Shown piece after piece: positions 1-8,600 of a stretch of DNA of 12,213 nt. How positions within the stretch are numbered: position 1 is the first letter of the stretch; the number at the start of each line of letters is the position of its first letter. The notes beneath the pieces are model-generated. The model was given only the letters and a program-made list of their open reading frames with translations. It was not told the DNA's origin and searched no databases. The DNA comes from Lunasporangiospora selenospora (Eukaryota; Mortierellomycota; Mortierellomycetes; Mortierellales; Mortierellaceae), in contig JAABOA010000704.1 in NCBI GenBank assembly GCA_015680635.1, positions 1-12,213 on the forward strand, read 5' to 3'. The position numbers and the translations under genes are program-made.

Positions 1-10
1 TCACCCTTAC

Positions 11-113
11 CTTCCTTTTTTCTTGGATACTCTGCCATATGCAATGTATCATTATTTACTTGCATCGGCACTGGAGCTCCCGATCTTGACTCTTTCTTCT
101 TCTCTAAAGCCAT
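11..113 (-). CDS. Probable first coding exon of an unidentified minus-strand gene (partial)
   Basis: Reading leftward, an ATG at 113-111 opens a 34-codon frame beginning MALEKKKESRSGAPVPMQ and rich in Lys and Glu. The start context is good (A at -3, G at +4), and an in-frame TAG lies about 15 codons upstream, so the frame does not extend further right. The frame ends at a near-consensus donor, AAG|GTAAGG, with intron starting at position 10 and running out of the window; it would be a phase 1 intron. The frame is also open to position 1 without splicing. I do not recognise the protein: no domain is visible in so short a piece, and the composition suggests a soluble, charged N-terminus. It could be chance, but good start context, upstream stop and donor together make a real exon plausible. 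Confidence 0.4.
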
Positions 114-1392
114 TTGGGGAGTATGGGGATCCCAACCGCGGGACCAAGATTGGGTGCTAACGAGGACAACTGGGAGGTTCAGTTAATGTGCGATAACAAG
201 ACGAAAGCTCGAAGCACTGTTGTACTATACAGATTCGCCTTCTGGATCATATCTGTTTTGTTCTGCGTAACGCTCATTATTTGACTCGCAACAAAGGTTG
301 TTTGTCTTGAGCCAGTTCTCACTCTATTCATTCATCCTCAAATATGTGTGTGATGGCTATGCAATAAAGCCAGGGTGATTGAAAATAAGGCGACCTGGAA
401 TTTGGTGACCCCTGCACCTTTCTGATATTCGTCGCCTCGGGTCTTTGGCGATCACTCCGACCATTCATATGGCGAAGACCAGGGCCGGCTTTACTATTCG
501 TATCTAATATCGTTTGGTACAAATGATTCTTTTCGAAGAGTATCGCGAGTGTATTTCTCTTCGAGGGTCGCGGTGTAAAAGCGAGGAAATGTGCCAATAA
601 ATGTACCCTAGACTTTATTGCCCATGTTCCTGTCTATCCCTTACCAACTTGTTCCTTTCCCAGCATTTCCCAGCGATGTTTGTCCTCCATCCCTTTCGCA
701 CTACGCTTCTAAAGTCGTATTTCCTTTATCACCTCCTCTTCTTCCTCAACTCCTAGCCCTTCCTAGGCTCACATCACAGAGTATTTCATTCGCCTGCTCC
801 GCTCCGATCTTGCACATCCTTATTTCTCGCAGCTGCGCCCAGTCGATGGTGATGGCAGCTTGGGACATAGCAGTTTCTCGCAACTTAAAGCTGGCCTCTC
901 CTCATTTTTGTTTCTTTTTCATCTTTGCTGTTCAATTGAGCTATAGTATTTATTACTTCCGGAAGGGTTACATCTGAAAGACTGGGAGATGCCTTGTAGT
1001 TAAGCCTTTTTACAACGCTACGGTGGTTGTTGCCGTCGTTGCTGTTGAGTTTTATATTCAGGTGCTGGGCTAGATTTTATCGAAAGGAAGTGTGTTTTTC
1101 CCGAAAGGAGGTGATGCGGCCGCTCTCTCGATGCAGACAGACTAGTGTGTGCCATATGTCCTGTGATATGGACTGAGGCTAGAAATGACCTATTCTCACA
1201 AAAAAATATAAGCTTGATGGACCAGCCCAGCTACATCCTCCCGCATTGAAAAAAGAAGCGAAGGAGAATTCCTCCTGTCCACCCATAAAAAGTGGAGACA
1301 CGTAACTTGCTAGCGCGGGCGTACGCGACGCGCGGAGAGCTGCTGTGACCCTGATCCGGAGGTAAATCCCGTCATTGTGGCGAGGACTAACT
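114..1392. other. Intergenic region between divergent genes; no supported gene
   Basis: This 1.3 kb separates the left-edge minus-strand exon from the transporter promoter. Open frames of 89 codons (597-328, minus) and 119 codons (618-977, plus) exist, but neither shows a known domain, a convincing start or splice signals; the second follows a CT-rich stretch and translates to Pro, Leu and Ser runs. Visible local structure is limited to an imperfect repeat CGAAAGGARGTG at 1081-1092 and 1102-1113, a NotI palindrome at 1116-1123, and a CpG-dense block around 1314-1335. The right-hand part is presumably promoter sequence for the transporter. Confidence 0.6.
1314..1335. promoter_or_regulatory. 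CpG-dense GC block upstream of the transporter TATA box
   Basis: A short stretch dominated by GCG and CGCG steps contains the perfect 8-bp palindrome GCGTACGC at 1319-1326. It stands out against AT-richer flanks and lies about 60 bp upstream of the TATA box, where transcription factor sites are expected. No factor can be named from sequence alone. Confidence 0.3.
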
Positions 1393-1400
1393 TATAAAAG
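1393..1400 (+). promoter_or_regulatory. TATA box of the OFA transporter gene
   Basis: TATAAAAG is a close match to the eukaryotic TATA consensus. It is followed about 40-130 bp later by a strongly CT-rich leader, which is typical of fungal promoters. If transcription starts about 30 bp downstream, the leader is roughly 425 nt unless a leader intron is removed. A related sequence, ATAAAAAGTGGAG at 1285-1297, shares the downstream context of this box (ATAAAAGTGGAG at 1394-1405) and could be a second, weaker element. Confidence 0.55.
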
Positions 1401-1489
1401 TGGAGTGCCTTCGTCTGGTTGCCTTGTGTCCCGCCAAAGGTCACTTTCGTCTATCGACCTCTGCCTCCTGCCCATATTTTCTCTTCCTT

Positions 1490-1515
1490 CCTCATTCTTC
1501 CACCTCATTCTTCCA
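1490..1515 (+). repeat. Perfect 13-bp tandem duplication in CT-rich leader
   Basis: CCTCATTCTTCCA occurs twice back to back (1490-1502 and 1503-1515) within a long CT-rich stretch of the transporter leader. It is probably a replication-slippage duplication in a pyrimidine-rich 5' UTR or core promoter. No coding role is apparent. Confidence 0.8.
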
Positions 1516-1603
1516 CCTCTTTCAATCCACCCCTTATTGAATTGTTCCTGGCTCGTTGTTTTTAATCCTCGATCTCGCCTTTACCAAAGCCAGACAAAAT
1601 TTC

Positions 1604-1683
1604 ATGCTAATGAGCACCTAATAATGCCTCATATTTGCTCCATTAATACGACACCCTTCACTTCAGCCTCTCGAAACGACTGA
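1604..1683 (+). promoter_or_regulatory. Two short upstream ORFs in the transporter leader
   Basis: Downstream of the TATA box and before the transporter ATG there are two closed reading frames: a 5-codon one (ATG 1604, stop 1619-1621, with a second in-frame ATG at 1610) and a 19-codon one (ATG 1624, stop TGA 1681-1683). I see no further ATG before the transporter start at 1851. If they stay in the mature mRNA they would be expected to lower or condition translation of the transporter. Splicing of a leader intron or a transcription start downstream of 1683 would remove them; a tttacag acceptor-like sequence lies at 1741-1747, but I find no good donor for it. Confidence 0.4.
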
Positions 1684-1850
1684 GCCTTTCTTTTTCCGCA
1701 CCTTTCTCTACACCAACTTCATCCTGATCCACTCTCCTGGTTTACAGCAGCAGCTACTCCACTTCCATTTATATTTTACCTGGACCTACAAACTTTCGTT
1801 CACAATACACAAACATCACATTCACCTAATTATTCTCAGGATCTCGAAAC

Positions 1851-4398
1851 ATGCCGAGAAACGATAATAGTCATATCAACGACCCGTTCTCGAGCGACCA
1901 AACTGATGACTCTCACTCAACAAACGCTAATACCAACAATTCCAGTAGTTCTACCAAACGGCTTCGGAGTCACCCTAGTCTGGATCGCCTTCATATACCC
2001 AACCTTACTATTTCTACTCCAGCCAGTGCACCATCCGATGAGGCGTCATCAGCTACACCAATCAGCGGGACCAGTGACGACAGCCCTAATGTTAACACGA
2101 ACCTTCTCCGAGCCAAGGGGATTACATCCTCTACCCCACGAGTGAGACGCCCGAGCTCAAATGCTCTGTGCACCTCGATGTGCTCGACTATTGAGGCCCA
2201 GAATTGTACAGGCCTAAAGGGCCTGTCGAGACGAATTCACCGACACTACAGTCGTATCGATTACATCCGTAGCGAGAAACAATTGGAGAGAGAAAAATTT
2301 CTAATTGGCAAGATCCCATTCAGTCGTTGGCTTTTCTTGCCAGCTGCCTTTGGTTTCCAAGCCGTTTGTGGGACGCTCTACGCATGTATGAAATAACCCC
2401 CCTTGCTTTTTCCTTGCACGCAATCTAAATTTTGCGATGGATGCATTGGCCTAAAAAATGGGTGAACTAACATTCTTGACATGTATCGTGCTTCAAAAAC
2501 CAAACAACCCACAATTCTCTTTCAATTCCCATAGGGTCAGTCTTCAATACATTGATCGACAATGAGCTCTATGGAAATGCGGATGGCACCCCGGCCAATG
2601 CACACAAGGCTGCCATTACCTTTTATATTGCTCTCGGTAAGCGATCGCAATGTGCACGCTCGTTAGTATACTCTACCAGGCCCTCCGCGCTACTAGGCGA
2701 CTGAGCCATCCCATTTCTTTTCTTTCTCCTCTTTCTTCTCCCCCCCTCTTTCTTCTCCCCCCCCTCCCCCTCCCTTCTTTCTCTGTAGGTTGTTTTGGCG
2801 TGTCTTCGTCAATTATGGGTCCCTGGCTGGAGCGTCATGGTCCTAGAAAAGCTGGTCTTCTCGGGGCAACGCTCTTTCTCTTGGGCAATCTCACCACAGC
2901 TTTGGGGATATACTTGAAGCAAATCAGTCTTGTCTATATCGGCTACGGTATCTTTGGTGGACTTGGCCTAGGTATTTCGTATATATCTCCCGTCTCAGCG
3001 CTTCAGAAGTGGTTCCCAGACCGAAGAGGCGTCGCTGCAGGATTAGCCGTGAGCGGATTTGGAGCCGGTTCAATCGTGATGGCCAAGGTCCCGGACCCAC
3101 TCTCCGCCGCCGTCGGATTACCCCTTACTTTTGTGATTTTGGGATTGGCCTACTTTTTGGTTATGGCTGTCTGTGCATTCGTCTTTCGTGTTCCTCCGCC
3201 AGGGTATATTGTTAATGGTGTGAATGTGTGGGCAATCCGAGTCGACGTCGACGAGGAAGCCAATGAGGTTCACTCTAGTGAGAACCACGACCAAGGGCTC
3301 TCAGAGATTACCATTGACGAACGTCAGAGCAGTAGCCAGCCCAACAGTTGCAGTCGTGTCTTTATTGAGAACAAGGGTGAAGCACCAGCCATTTCGTCGA
3401 TATTACACACGTTGCATCCACTCCAGCGATCCTTGAATTCTCAGAAGAGTATGGACGACTTTTTAGTCCCACCCATTTCTCCCGTCTCCAACACTACGAC
3501 TGTCCTTCCTTCAGCACTGAATTCTGCCAGTAACTCTCGTAGGAGTTCAACACACACCGCGGCCATGCATGCAAGTCTCGATCCCAGCATCTCCATGAAC
3601 CTGATGGATAGCCTGTATTCACGCGAGTTCCGTTTGATGTACATCATGTTCCTGGGCAACACAATGGCTGGCGTAGTAATTATCTCACGCTTGGCCAACA
3701 TTGCAACCGACATCTTTGGTCATAGCAAGAACAGTGCTTCTACAATCGTTTCCATCAATGGTGGGTTCAATCTACTGGGCCGGCTATTATTTGCCTCCAT
3801 CTCCGACAAGATTGGTAGGAAAAGTGCATATATGGTGATGTTGGGTTGCCAAGCGATCGCACTCGCCACCTTACCGGTGATAATGCAAGAGTCTGTCGAT
3901 AGCGCTTTTCTTTTAACGATCTGGCTCTTGACATCTTGCTATGGTGGAGGGTTTGGTTGTATCCCTGCATTTCTCTGTGATATGTTTGGACCCTCCAATA
4001 TTGGACCTTTGCATGGCGTGATCCTGACTTCTTGGTCACTTTCGAGTGTCGGCGCTGGTCTGTTATTTACGGGTGTGTACAACTATTTACTTGAGAATGG
4101 CTACACGATCCACGACAGTTTTATCTACGCAGTCAACTTGTACTGGATGTTGGGTTGTGTCTGTGTTGGCGTCCTTGTGGCCATTTTCGTACGGGTCGAC
4201 ATGCTAGATCGACTTTTGCCAAGTCTTCCTGGTGAATACTTCCATGCCCGCATCCTGCGTCGTATTGTACGCTTTGGTCAGTTTGGTATTCAAAAGATGA
4301 CCCAGGAGCAAGAGCAGCAAGCCTGGACAAACTATGTGGCCCATAGACAGATGGAAGAAGAGCACGCGTTGAATTCCAACGAAAAAGGCCGAATCTAG
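1851..4398 (+). CDS. MFS transporter, oxalate/formate antiporter (OFA) type
   Basis: Three exons, 1851-2385, 2535-2636 and 2789-4398, encode a 748-residue membrane transporter; the introns (149 and 152 nt) are both GT-AG and phase 1. Splicing restores LYAWSVF across exon 1-2, a hallmark of OFA-family major facilitators. Layout: a Ser/Thr/Asn-rich, probably cytosolic N-terminus (1-158); TM1 from about 160; the N-half motif GPWLERHGPRK (223-233) and KWFPDRRGVAAGLA (from 286); a hydrophilic central loop (about 353-492, Ser-rich); then the second six-helix half with NTMAGVVIISR ending at Arg513, DKIGRK (552-557) and YGGGFG...PAF (from 597). The C-terminus after about 690 is charged and Gln/Glu-rich. 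Bacterial OFA members exchange oxalate for formate; fungal members are mostly uncharacterised, so monocarboxylate or dicarboxylate transport is inference. Both soluble segments are long for the family. The ATG at 2650 lies in intron 2 and is not a start. Confidence 0.92.
2386..2534 (+). other. Intron 1 of the transporter gene
   Basis: The donor GTATGA follows GCAT and the acceptor is CATAG. A CTAAC branch-like site lies at about 2467-2471. Removing these 149 nt joins T|GG to give the Trp179 codon of the YAWSVF motif. Without splicing, translation would stop at 2394-2396, three codons after the donor. Confidence 0.9.
2637..2788 (+). other. Intron 2 of the transporter gene, with a 71-nt pyrimidine tract
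   Basis: The donor is GTAAGC and the acceptor CTGTAG; joining G|GT gives Gly213, inside the expected IALGCFG segment. Positions 2714-2784 contain only C and T. Inside that tract a 17-bp period (CTCTTTCTTCTCCCCCC) is repeated at 2729-2745 and 2746-2762. The tract is far longer than a normal polypyrimidine tract for an intron of this size. Confidence 0.9.
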
Positions 4399-4871
4399 TC
4401 TACCAGTTAATAATTGTGAAGTCCACCTAATTCAGAGCATTTACACCCTAATAATGAAAATATCGAAGTAAAATACAAGCAAGGCCAGTACTCATGGTAA
4501 CAAAAACTAGATGATCCACTTGACTTGATTAGTCCAGGTCAGAGTGAGGGCCTAACAGAAAACAAAATTTGTACCATGTCCCGCGCAGATTCGAAGGGTT
4601 GCACTACTTTGGCACGCGCACAGGCGGATGTCAGTCCAATTTGGACTTTGGATGAGAAAAGAAAGTGCTCAAAGGAGTTGAACCAAACGAAAAACAGCAA
4701 AGGCCTCCAAGGGTTACAAGTCCTTTGTTTTTGAGGCCTTCTCGCAGGGGGTATTTCCGTTGGCGCATGCTCGTCGTTTGAAATCTGGGGTGGGGCGCGG
4801 AAAATAAAAAAAATATGTTGTGAATACTCATCTCGCATCTTGTTTTGACATCATCCATCTCTTCATCAGTC
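4399..4871. other. Intergenic region: transporter 3' end and GNAT promoter
   Basis: The first ~100 bp are AT-rich (TAATAATGAAAAT at about 4449-4461) and probably contain the transporter polyadenylation region, although no perfect AATAAA is seen. The last ~75 bp before the GNAT start hold an A-rich block (AAAATAAAAAAAATATG, 4801-4817) that may serve as a TATA-like element, followed by a CT-rich leader. A minus-strand open frame of 99 codons (4838-4539) has no recognisable domain and I do not call it a gene. Confidence 0.55.
4700..4740. repeat. Imperfect hairpin with perfect 8-bp arms upstream of GNAT
   Basis: AAGGCCTC at 4700-4707 and GAGGCCTT at 4733-4740 are perfect reverse complements separated by 25 bp. 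The inner bases CAAGG (4708-4712) and CCTTTG (4722-4727) can extend the pairing with a one-base bulge. The structure sits about 130 bp upstream of the GNAT start codon; its role is unknown, and each arm contains the palindrome AGGCCT (StuI). Confidence 0.5.
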
Positions 4872-5486
4872 ATGGCCACTCAATTCCACCTCGTCGAGCC
4901 AAAGCACATTGATGGTTCTTCTTTCAGTAACTCCCATGCATCCACTTCACCGTCTGCCGCTATCCTCATCTGGCGCGTGGCTCTTTTCAAAGATCAGCCT
5001 TCTACAACTTCCATTCATCTCCCAGAGGATATTCTTGTCAAGGCCCTTGACACTCTCTTCCCCCAGCTCTCCACCTCTTATCCAACAGGCCCAACCTCGG
5101 AACAAATTCGTCGATGCGTCTCCAGCCCTTCTACCTACACTCTTTTCCTTGCCATCGGCTCAAAGAACCCTTTCACTTCAACAACTTCAGTCATTCCACC
5201 ACCCCCAGAAGCCATCCTCGGCGCTCTCACTCTTGTCACCTTGTCTCTTCTCAAGACTTCACGCGCTCACATCGAAGACCTGATTGTCTCCCCTGACGCT
5301 CGAGGCATGGGCCTTGGTCGTGCGTTGATGGTCCGCGCTCTTGACGAAGCTGTCCATATTCACTCTTGCTCAATAGTGGACCTCACTTCGAAGCCAGACC
5401 GTATCCAGGCCAGGAAGCTGTACGAATCCTTGGGTTTTACTATTCGCGACACTGGTGCGTTCAGGTACTATGCCCCCAAGAAATAA
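4872..5486 (+). CDS. GNAT-family N-acetyltransferase, intronless
   Basis: This 204-residue protein has a single GNAT acyltransferase fold in its C-terminal half and is expected to transfer an acetyl group from acetyl-CoA to an amine. Visible motifs: the beta4 strand IEDLIVSP (from residue 134), the acetyl-CoA pyrophosphate-binding loop RGMGLGRA (144-151), DLTSKPDR (170-177), and motif B LYESLGF (183-189) followed by RDTGAFRYY. This pattern (IED-V, R-x-x-G-x-G, DLTS-P, LYE-LGF, RDT-YRY) is common in bacterial and some fungal GNATs and differs from glucosamine-6-phosphate acetyltransferase. Residues 70-120 form a Ser/Thr/Pro-rich insertion. The ATG at 4872 is the first in frame; upstream codons lack ATG. 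No intron is needed. The substrate cannot be deduced. The stop codon overlaps an AATAAA hexamer (5482-5487). The gene is convergent with DDB1, about 200 bp apart. Confidence 0.85.
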   Translation: MATQFHLVEPKHIDGSSFSNSHASTSPSAAILIWRVALFKDQPSTTSIHLPEDILVKALDTLFPQLSTSYPTGPTSEQIRRCVSSPSTYTLFLAIGSKNPFTSTTSVIPPPPEAILGALTLVTLSLLKTSRAHIEDLIVSPDARGMGLGRALMVRALDEAVHIHSCSIVDLTSKPDRIQARKLYESLGFTIRDTGAFRYYAPKK

Positions 5487-5487
5487 A
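5482..5487 (+). terminator. AATAAA hexamer overlapping the GNAT stop codon
   Basis: AATAAA is a canonical poly(A) signal sequence, here formed by the last Lys codon plus the TAA stop and one following base. Its position right at the stop would make a very short 3' UTR, so the true cleavage signal may be another AT-rich stretch in 5520-5620. The 201 bp between the two convergent genes must serve both 3' ends. Confidence 0.3.
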
Positions 5488-5687
5488 TAGACGGGTGACT
5501 ATCTCAGGTCAAGTTTCTCCCCAAATTTTGTTATTTAATGTCCTTTTGCTCAGTCTCTACTATCTATCCTGTCCAGAGTATATCGGGGTAGTTGTACTTT
5601 ATGAAGAGATTGGTAAACTACCTTCCAGTTCTCCCAACGTGGGGCAGGCAGGAATGAAGGAAAGAGAGATCAGTCCAGTATTATGTC

Positions 5688-8600
5688 TTAGTGGAGCCGC
5701 GACAATTCCTCTACCATCCTTGTTACTTCTGTTACTGGGATTGTGATCTGACTCCCACCATCGACTCCTTCCATAACATCGTTGATCTCGTCTTGACTCA
5801 GGTCCAAGAACAGTTCAACCAAGTCACCATCCACGAAGTTGGTTGTTGGCAGCTTCCTGGCCTCAGTCCTGAATCTCCTCCATCTATCAATGTTCAAGAA
5901 TATATTCATTAGCATAGCGCGTCAAGGATAGATAAGCATCCTCAGCTTTCTCAATATACTTAAAAGGCCACTTACGACGCATGATCTAGGCCCCCAATAC
6001 CCTTGATCACTTTAGACATGTTGGTCTCCAATTGGTGTAGAATTATATACTTTTCCTGAGAGAGGGTCGCTATCACTCCAATGGCTCCACTGACAGTACC
6101 AAAGAGCAACTTTGGGACGGCAGGTGCATCAGACTCTTGGTTGGATGATACCAATGACCCTAAATAAATAGAAGATGCCAATGTAGCAGTGGTCAGTGCA
6201 ATTCCGGTTAGGCCACTTCGAGAAACCTAGCTGAAATTGACGCCCTACCGTGCTTGAATCGATTAATCTGATCGCCGACGTGCCAGCCTCCGGACCATTT
6301 GAGTCGCTTTGCTTCGTCTTCACTGGTTGTTTCTGTGTCTTTCACGAGTGTAAAGATGCAGTTCGAGTTGTTTGCAGCAATAAATGTTTCGTCGTCTATC
6401 GCCTCCACAGTCATGAGCATATCCATTGTCGTATCTCTTGCAATCTCTTCGATCCTCGAGTTTGTTGTACCATTACTTTCATCCGTCCCAGCGATATATC
6501 GGAGCAATGTCATACTTCTCATGAAGTCACCTACAACGATAAAGTCTCCGTATACTGCTAGCGAAAGAATCAAGATGAATCCCCGGTGAGTACACTCTGC
6601 AACAAGACTAAAGTCACGAGAGTTGTTCATAGACTTCCAGGAGTAGAGATTCAGCCGGTCGTTGATGCCGCAGAGCAACTTTCCATTAAACTCCTTGATC
6701 GATAGTACACCACCCTTGACCTCAAGTTCGGAAACAAGTTTGAGTTGCATGCCTTCTGAGACCTCCAATATCAAGATCCGACCTTTCTTGGGCACATCTT
6801 CCTCCGGAGGGGTTTCCATCGTTCCAACTGCAAAGTAGCTTGTCGGGTCGCCTGCAAATGTTACAGCAGTGATGCAGTGGGGTGTCTCATCCTTACTCAT
6901 CTCAAATGTATGAAGCACTATTCAGTTCCAGGATGAAAGAATTGAGCACATATCAATTAATGGTCGACCACTCCACAGACTGATTTGATCAGTTAGGGAA
7001 CGCCGTGTATCAAGCACTCCCGAACTTCTACGGTAATACTTACAGTCAAAAGTCTGATCATCGTGAAGTCGTATAAATCCGATCTCCTCTTCCTCAGTAC
7101 TCAAGATATTGGTGCCTCCGACCGTCTCGGGAGCTGTATTAATGATTTGCATTGAGAGGATTCCAAAACATTTTTTCGATGCCATGTATGCGATTCTGCG
7201 CGCGCTCTCGTGGACTGGAATCGACTGCACGTGGAGCTCTTGAAATTCATCAATCGTACCAATCCGCAGATTGCTTCCTTCATCCGAGTTAACTATAGCA
7301 AGCGCATCCGGGAAGGCTTCACAGTTGAAAGAGGTTACAGCTGTGACTTGCTTCAAGTTCACATTCGAATAGAGAAGCTTGCGATTGGAGCTGTAAATCA
7401 CTGTGGGTTGATCACTGCATGCAAAGACATGGCCGGAAGAGCCTGCTCCATGTGTGGATGAAATTTGTCGGAGCATGATCGGCTGTGTACCAAGGGTGAT
7501 ACATTTAGGATTGGCGAGGGATGACAGTGAGCTGTCTAGTACAAATGCTAAGAGCTGTCCGTCGCCTGATTTCGAAAACAATGAAGGCATACCGTGCTGT
7601 TAGAGTGTCTTACTAGATGTGTGTTTTTTTCGGCAGTATGCTTTGGTTGAAAATGACAAATACTTACCAAGGCCAGCAAGGAGGTAAGGGACATTTTCAA
7701 ACCTTGAAAGAAGTAGCGAGCGGGGAAGGATCTCTCCTTCTAGCGCATGGCTAGTTAAAATCTCCAGGGACGGCAATCGCAATAGGGCGACTTTAATATC
7801 CGTCCAGAATCCTACCGCACACACTTGTGAGGTATGGCGATTTGTCGGATCTACAGAACTCACATCAATACAGGCAATCTCGTTCTCAAATGATGCGCGG
7901 CTATTTCATGGGTAATAATGGCAATTAAATATCAGATGTTATGGTGAATATTACTCCACTGTATGAATCGAAAGGTGAAAGGGTATCTTATCGCTGTACC
8001 TGACTTCCTTTACGGTTTCCGATCCGACATCCAAATAAACAAGTGTTTTTCCTCCGATAGCAATTACGCACTGCGTTCCGTTCATTGATGCAAGAGAGAT
8101 GGCTTGTCCAGTGGGCGGCCTCCATTCTGAGACAAGTCCCGCTTGGATATGGCCTGCAGGGGCTACCAGTCGCACACAAGATGGTGTCACCTGGAGGATG
8201 AGCTTTGCCTTAACATTTCCACATATCAACGTCGTGGAATCGCTCACAAAGCCGTCTACCTCTTCTTGGATCATTTCAGTATCGGGAGTCACTCGCACGA
8301 CTCGCGTCGAGTTTAGAAAGCTCATTACCAGCGTATCTTCCACTCTAAGATATCAGAAAGTGGTTTATATGCAAGGGTATGTGAGCGAAGGAAATTAACA
8401 TTACATATGAGTGGCATCAGATTTAAACAGATATGCTCTGGTACTTTACGGTGAGTCGAGATCTTCTTTCAAGCTCCAAATGTCTGTAATTCCTGGCTGG
8501 CTCAGAAAGGCCCTGTCGTTAATCCCTACGCCATTTCTGACGATCCTCAAGGAGCCATTCTTGAATGATCCAGAGCAAGCGACAATTTGACCCTATGTGC

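Noticed and set aside
328-597. 89-codon open frame on the minus strand
   Set aside because: No recognisable domain or motif, no splice partners, and a length easily reached by chance.
618-977. 119-codon open frame on the plus strand with hydrophobic stretches
   Set aside because: Composition follows a CT-rich DNA stretch (Pro/Leu/Ser runs); no family resemblance and no promoter-like signals directly upstream.
1152-1171. 6-bp inverted repeat CCATAT...ATATGG with 8-nt loop
   Set aside because: Too short to stand out from chance; no poly-T, gene end or conservation to give it meaning.
2650-2788. ATG at 2650 as an alternative start of the transporter
   Set aside because: It lies within intron 2; the translated part is a Pro/Leu/Ser-rich read of the pyrimidine tract, whereas splicing exons 1-2-3 restores conserved OFA sequence.
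4539-4838. 99-codon minus-strand open frame upstream of GNAT
   Set aside because: No domain is recognisable, it lies in a promoter region, and it has no supporting splice or start evidence.
4845-4871. Nine-codon upstream extension of GNAT starting at TTG
   Set aside because: Nuclear eukaryotic genes start at ATG with rare exceptions; the first in-frame ATG is at 4872 and the extension has no conserved sequence.
5366-5746. 126-codon plus-strand frame running from within GNAT into the DDB1 3' end
   Set aside because: It is a shadow of the GNAT frame and of the antisense of the last DDB1 exon, with no conserved features of its own.
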